Origin: Bacteroidota bacterium
Lineage (GTDB): Bacteria > Bacteroidota > Bacteroidia > NS11-12g > UBA955
Reading direction: 5' to 3'
DNA: 8,569 nt
Assembly (NCBI GenBank): GCA_018969565.1
Contig: JAGWYC010000074.1
Span: 1-8,569, forward strand
Part shown: positions 6,628 to 8,569 of the stretch, piece after piece
How positions within the stretch are numbered: position 1 is the first letter of the stretch
Layout: the number at the start of each line of letters is the position of its first letter
Translations under genes and position numbers: made by a program
The notes under the pieces: model-generated
The model's input: only the letters and a program-made list of their open reading frames with translations
What the model was told of the DNA's origin: nothing
Databases searched by the model: none

Positions 6628-6714
6628 GGCAGCGGCTGTCAGGTTAACCCATTGACTCTGAAGGCTATGTGCAGTAGTTCCATAATTCGCCCCCATGCAT
6701 TTCTTTTGCACTAC
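6599..6714. other. Divergent intergenic region between the nonulosonate operon and tdh
   Basis: These 116 bases must hold the promoters for both directions. Besides the minus-strand promoter candidate and the 13-base palindrome, there is an 8-base palindrome GGTTAACC at 6642-6649. For tdh no good TAnnTTTG box is visible: TTCTTTTG at 6701-6708 has one mismatch but lies only six bases before the ATG and lacks a -33 partner. No riboswitch-like or tRNA-like structure was recognised. Confidence 0.6.
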
Positions 6715-7680
6715 ATGTCAGAACGTATTCTGGTAATTGGTGCCTGCGGGCAAATCGGCACGGAACTGGTGGAAGCCCTGGCCGGTATTTATGGAAATGG
6801 GAATGTACTGGCTACCGATGTGCGTGATGCCGGGAATGTGCCCGATGTTCCTTACAAAAAGCTGGATGTGCTGGACCAGAAGGGGGTTGCAGAAACCATC
6901 ATGCAGTTCAGGCCGCATCAGATTTACCATCTGGCAGCTTTGCTCAGCGCGACTGCTGAAAAGAACCCGAAGCTGGGCTGGCAACTGAACATGGATGGCT
7001 TGTTCTACGTGCTGGATGCTGCCCTCGAAGCCGGTGTGGGGAAGGTTTACTGGCCCAGCAGCATCGCCGCCTTCGGCCCCAATACGCCCCGTCTGGATAC
7101 TCCGCAGTATTGTGTCATGGACCCGAATACAGTCTATGGCATCAGTAAGCTGGCCGGTGAGCGCTATGCCGAATACTATTTCAGGCGCTATGGCCTGGAT
7201 GTGCGCAGCATTCGCTATCCGGGCCTGATTGGCTGGAAAGCAGCACCCGGCGGTGGTACCACCGATTACGCCGTGTCTATTTACTATGACGCATTGCAGA
7301 GCGGGCATCATCACTGCTTCCTTCGGGAAGATACCTTACTGCCCATGCTCTACATGCCTGATGCCATCCGCGCTACGCTGGAAATCATGCATGCCCCCGC
7401 AGAGCAGATCAAAATCCGCAGCAGCTACAACCTGTCGGGAATGTCATTCACCCCAACACAAATTGCCGACAGCATCGCCCGTGTGATGCCCGGCTTCAGC
7501 ATATCCTGCGAGCCGGATTACCGTCAGGCCATTGCCGATAGCTGGCCCGGCAGTATCGACGACAGCCGGGCACGTTCCGACTGGGGCTGGAAACATCAGT
7601 TCGACCTGGATGCCATGACGGCAGATATGCTGCACAACCTGAAAACGGTAAAAGGTATCGGGCGCACTGAAGGATTTTAA
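6715..7680 (+). CDS. tdh: L-threonine 3-dehydrogenase, short-chain (GalE-like) type
   Basis: The enzyme oxidises L-threonine with NAD+ to 2-amino-3-ketobutyrate in the cytoplasm, the first step of threonine breakdown to glycine and acetyl-CoA (via Kbl) or aminoacetone. From the ATG at 6715 the protein has 321 residues, usual for the SDR-type enzymes of Flavobacterium, Cupriavidus and animals. It is unrelated to the zinc-dependent E. coli Tdh. Motifs: GACGQIG (9-15) for NAD binding, Asp35 in ATDVR (favours NAD over NADP), Ser115/Ser116 in WPSS, catalytic Tyr141-x3-Lys145 (YGISK), then family blocks SIRYPGLI (165-172), GGGTTDYAV (179-187), LPMLYMPDAIRAT (209-221), IRSSYNLSGMSFTP (234-247), QAIADSWP (271-278), IDDSRAR (281-287) and DWGWKH (289-294). 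A TTG at 6652 would add 21 residues before the conserved start and is unlikely. The partner kbl is not in the window. The riboflavin gene follows 32 bases downstream and may be co-transcribed. Confidence 0.95.
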   Translation: MSERILVIGACGQIGTELVEALAGIYGNGNVLATDVRDAGNVPDVPYKKLDVLDQKGVAETIMQFRPHQIYHLAALLSATAEKNPKLGWQLNMDGLFYVLDAALEAGVGKVYWPSSIAAFGPNTPRLDTPQYCVMDPNTVYGISKLAGERYAEYYFRRYGLDVRSIRYPGLIGWKAAPGGGTTDYAVSIYYDALQSGHHHCFLREDTLLPMLYMPDAIRATLEIMHAPAEQIKIRSSYNLSGMSFTPTQIADSIARVMPGFSISCEPDYRQAIADSWPGSIDDSRARSDWGWKHQFDLDAMTADMLHNLKTVKGIGRTEGF

Positions 7681-7695
7681 CGACTTTTGCGCCAC

Positions 7696-7706
7696 TTAAC
7701 TGTTAA
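7696..7706. repeat. Short palindrome in the tdh-ribBA gap
   Basis: TTAAC-T-GTTAA is a perfect 11-base inverted repeat six bases before the GTG start of ribBA. It contains the same GTTAAC core as the palindrome at 6642-6649 before tdh. It is too short and lacks a T-tract, so it is not a terminator. A regulatory role is possible but unsupported. Confidence 0.25.
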
Positions 7707-7712
7707 CGTTTC

Positions 7713-8569
7713 GTGGCCGACATAAAACTGCATTCTGTAGCCGAAGCAATTGAAGATATCCGCAACGGTAAACTCGTTATCGTAGTAGATGACGAAGACC
7801 GTGAAAACGAAGGCGACTTCGTTACGGCCGCGCGGAACATGACTCCTGAGTTGGTGAATTTCATGGCGCGTGAGGGCCGTGGCCTGATCTGTGTGCCGCT
7901 CACCGAAGAGCGCTGCCACGAACTCGGCCTGGAAATGATGGTGGGCCGCAATACCGCCACCCACGAAACCGCTTTTACCGTATCTGTTGACTTACTGGGC
8001 CACGGCTGTACTACAGGAATCAGCGCCCAGGACCGGGCAAAAACCATTCAGGCACTCATTGACCCCGGGTTCAAACCCGATGATTTCGGCAAACCCGGCC
8101 ATATCTTCCCCCTGCGGGCCAAGGCAGAGGGCGTGTTGCGCCGCGCAGGCCACACTGAGGCAGCCATTGATTTGGCCAGACTGGCCGGCTTTGAACCCGC
8201 AGGCTGTATTGTGGAAATTCTGAATGAAGACGGAACCATGGCGCGTCTGGATGACCTGATGCTTGTGGCTGAGAAGTTCGGGCTGAAAATCATTTCAATA
8301 GAAGCACTGATCCGTTACCGGCTGGAGCATGAAACCCTCATCAAGCGTGAAATAGCCGTCCAGATGCCGACGCATTCCGGAGACTTCAGCCTCATCGCTT
8401 TCCGGCAAATCAATTCCGGTCAGGAACATCTGGCCCTGGTGAAAGGCGAATGGGCGCCGGATGAACCCGTGCTGGTTCGGGTACACAGCAGTTGCCTTAC
8501 CGGCGATGTGTTCGGCTCCTGCCGCTGCGACTGTGGCGAACAACTGCAGCAGGCCATGCAGTTGATTGA
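7713..8569 (+). CDS. ribBA: Bifunctional riboflavin enzyme RibBA (DHBP synthase / GTP cyclohydrolase II), 3' end cut by window
   Basis: RibB converts ribulose 5-phosphate to 3,4-dihydroxy-2-butanone 4-phosphate plus formate, and RibA opens GTP to the pyrimidine precursor; both feed riboflavin synthesis. The first 285 codons are present and no stop occurs before the edge. The RibB domain spans about 5-202: acidic loop DDEDRENEGD (26-35), RNTATHETAFTVSVD (79-93), CTTGISAQDR (99-108), GKPGHIFPL with His130 (126-134) and RRAGHTEA with His147 (143-150). The RibA domain begins near 212 and reaches the zinc site CLTGDVFGSCRCDCGEQL, with ligands Cys261, Cys272 and Cys274 (spacing 11 and 2, as in E. 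coli RibA). Cys270 is an additional cysteine beside the ligands. GTG at 7713 is the start: it gives MADIKLHSVAEAIEDI, the usual N-terminal length, and no ATG is nearby. No FMN riboswitch fits in the 32-base gap from tdh. Confidence 0.95.
   Translation, partial: MADIKLHSVAEAIEDIRNGKLVIVVDDEDRENEGDFVTAARNMTPELVNFMAREGRGLICVPLTEERCHELGLEMMVGRNTATHETAFTVSVDLLGHGCTTGISAQDRAKTIQALIDPGFKPDDFGKPGHIFPLRAKAEGVLRRAGHTEAAIDLARLAGFEPAGCIVEILNEDGTMARLDDLMLVAEKFGLKIISIEALIRYRLEHETLIKREIAVQMPTHSGDFSLIAFRQINSGQEHLALVKGEWAPDEPVLVRVHSSCLTGDVFGSCRCDCGEQLQQAMQLI

Noticed and set aside
6652..6714. A 21-residue N-terminal extension of threonine dehydrogenase from TTG at 6652
   Set aside because: The extension is not part of the family and the ATG at 6715 places the NAD-binding glycine motif at the expected residue 9.
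6718..7314. A 198-codon minus-strand open frame inside tdh
   Set aside because: It is fully covered by a gene with a complete set of threonine dehydrogenase motifs; the antisense peptide is not recognisable.
7681..7712. An FMN riboswitch or other leader before ribBA
   Set aside because: Only 32 bases are available and they hold just a short palindrome; an FMN aptamer needs well over 100 bases.

Overview
The window looks like a chromosomal piece of a Bacteroidota bacterium (Flavobacteriia/Sphingobacteriia-like, roughly half G+C). Four things point that way. The threonine dehydrogenase is the short-chain (GalE-like) type first described from Flavobacterium/Cytophaga. RibB and RibA are fused. 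Start codons lack clear Shine-Dalgarno sequences and several are TTG or GTG. One divergent intergenic region carries an exact match to the Bacteroidota -7 promoter element TAnnTTTG. The genus cannot be told from this sequence.

Layout, left to right. (1) At the left edge there is probably the 5' end of a minus-strand gene (1-106), divergent from a plus-strand gene (105-881) for a small secreted protein that looks like an outer-membrane beta-barrel. (2) Positions 909-6598 hold a compact five-gene minus-strand operon, read from right to left: an MsbA/PglK-like ABC exporter, a Gfo/Idh/MocA oxidoreductase, a NeuB-family nonulosonate synthase, a NeuC-family hydrolysing UDP-sugar 2-epimerase and a NeuA-family CMP-nonulosonate cytidylyltransferase. 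The genes overlap or lie 3-32 bases apart. (3) A 116-base divergent region (6599-6714) holds two palindromes and a candidate operon promoter. (4) On the plus strand follow an SDR-type L-threonine 3-dehydrogenase (6715-7680) and the first 285 codons of a bifunctional RibBA riboflavin enzyme (7713 to the right edge).

How the genes work together. NeuC, NeuB and NeuA are the minimal set that turns a UDP-GlcNAc-type sugar into a CMP-activated nine-carbon sialic acid: epimerisation with loss of UDP, condensation with phosphoenolpyruvate, then activation with CTP. The operon has no 4,6-dehydratase, aminotransferase or N-acetyltransferase (LegB/LegC/LegH type). On its own content it therefore fits N-acetylneuraminate better than legionaminate, though those genes could lie elsewhere. 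The oxidoreductase probably alters a sugar nucleotide or the nonulosonate, and the ABC exporter probably flips a lipid-linked glycan across the inner membrane. No sialyltransferase or polymerase is present in the window. TDH and RibBA are housekeeping metabolism with no visible tie to the operon.

No RNA genes, CRISPR arrays, insertion sequences or phage genes were seen. The most distinctive content is the nonulosonate operon with its own flippase-like exporter and an unassigned oxidoreductase, together with its promoter, which conflicts with the leftmost possible start codon of the first gene.
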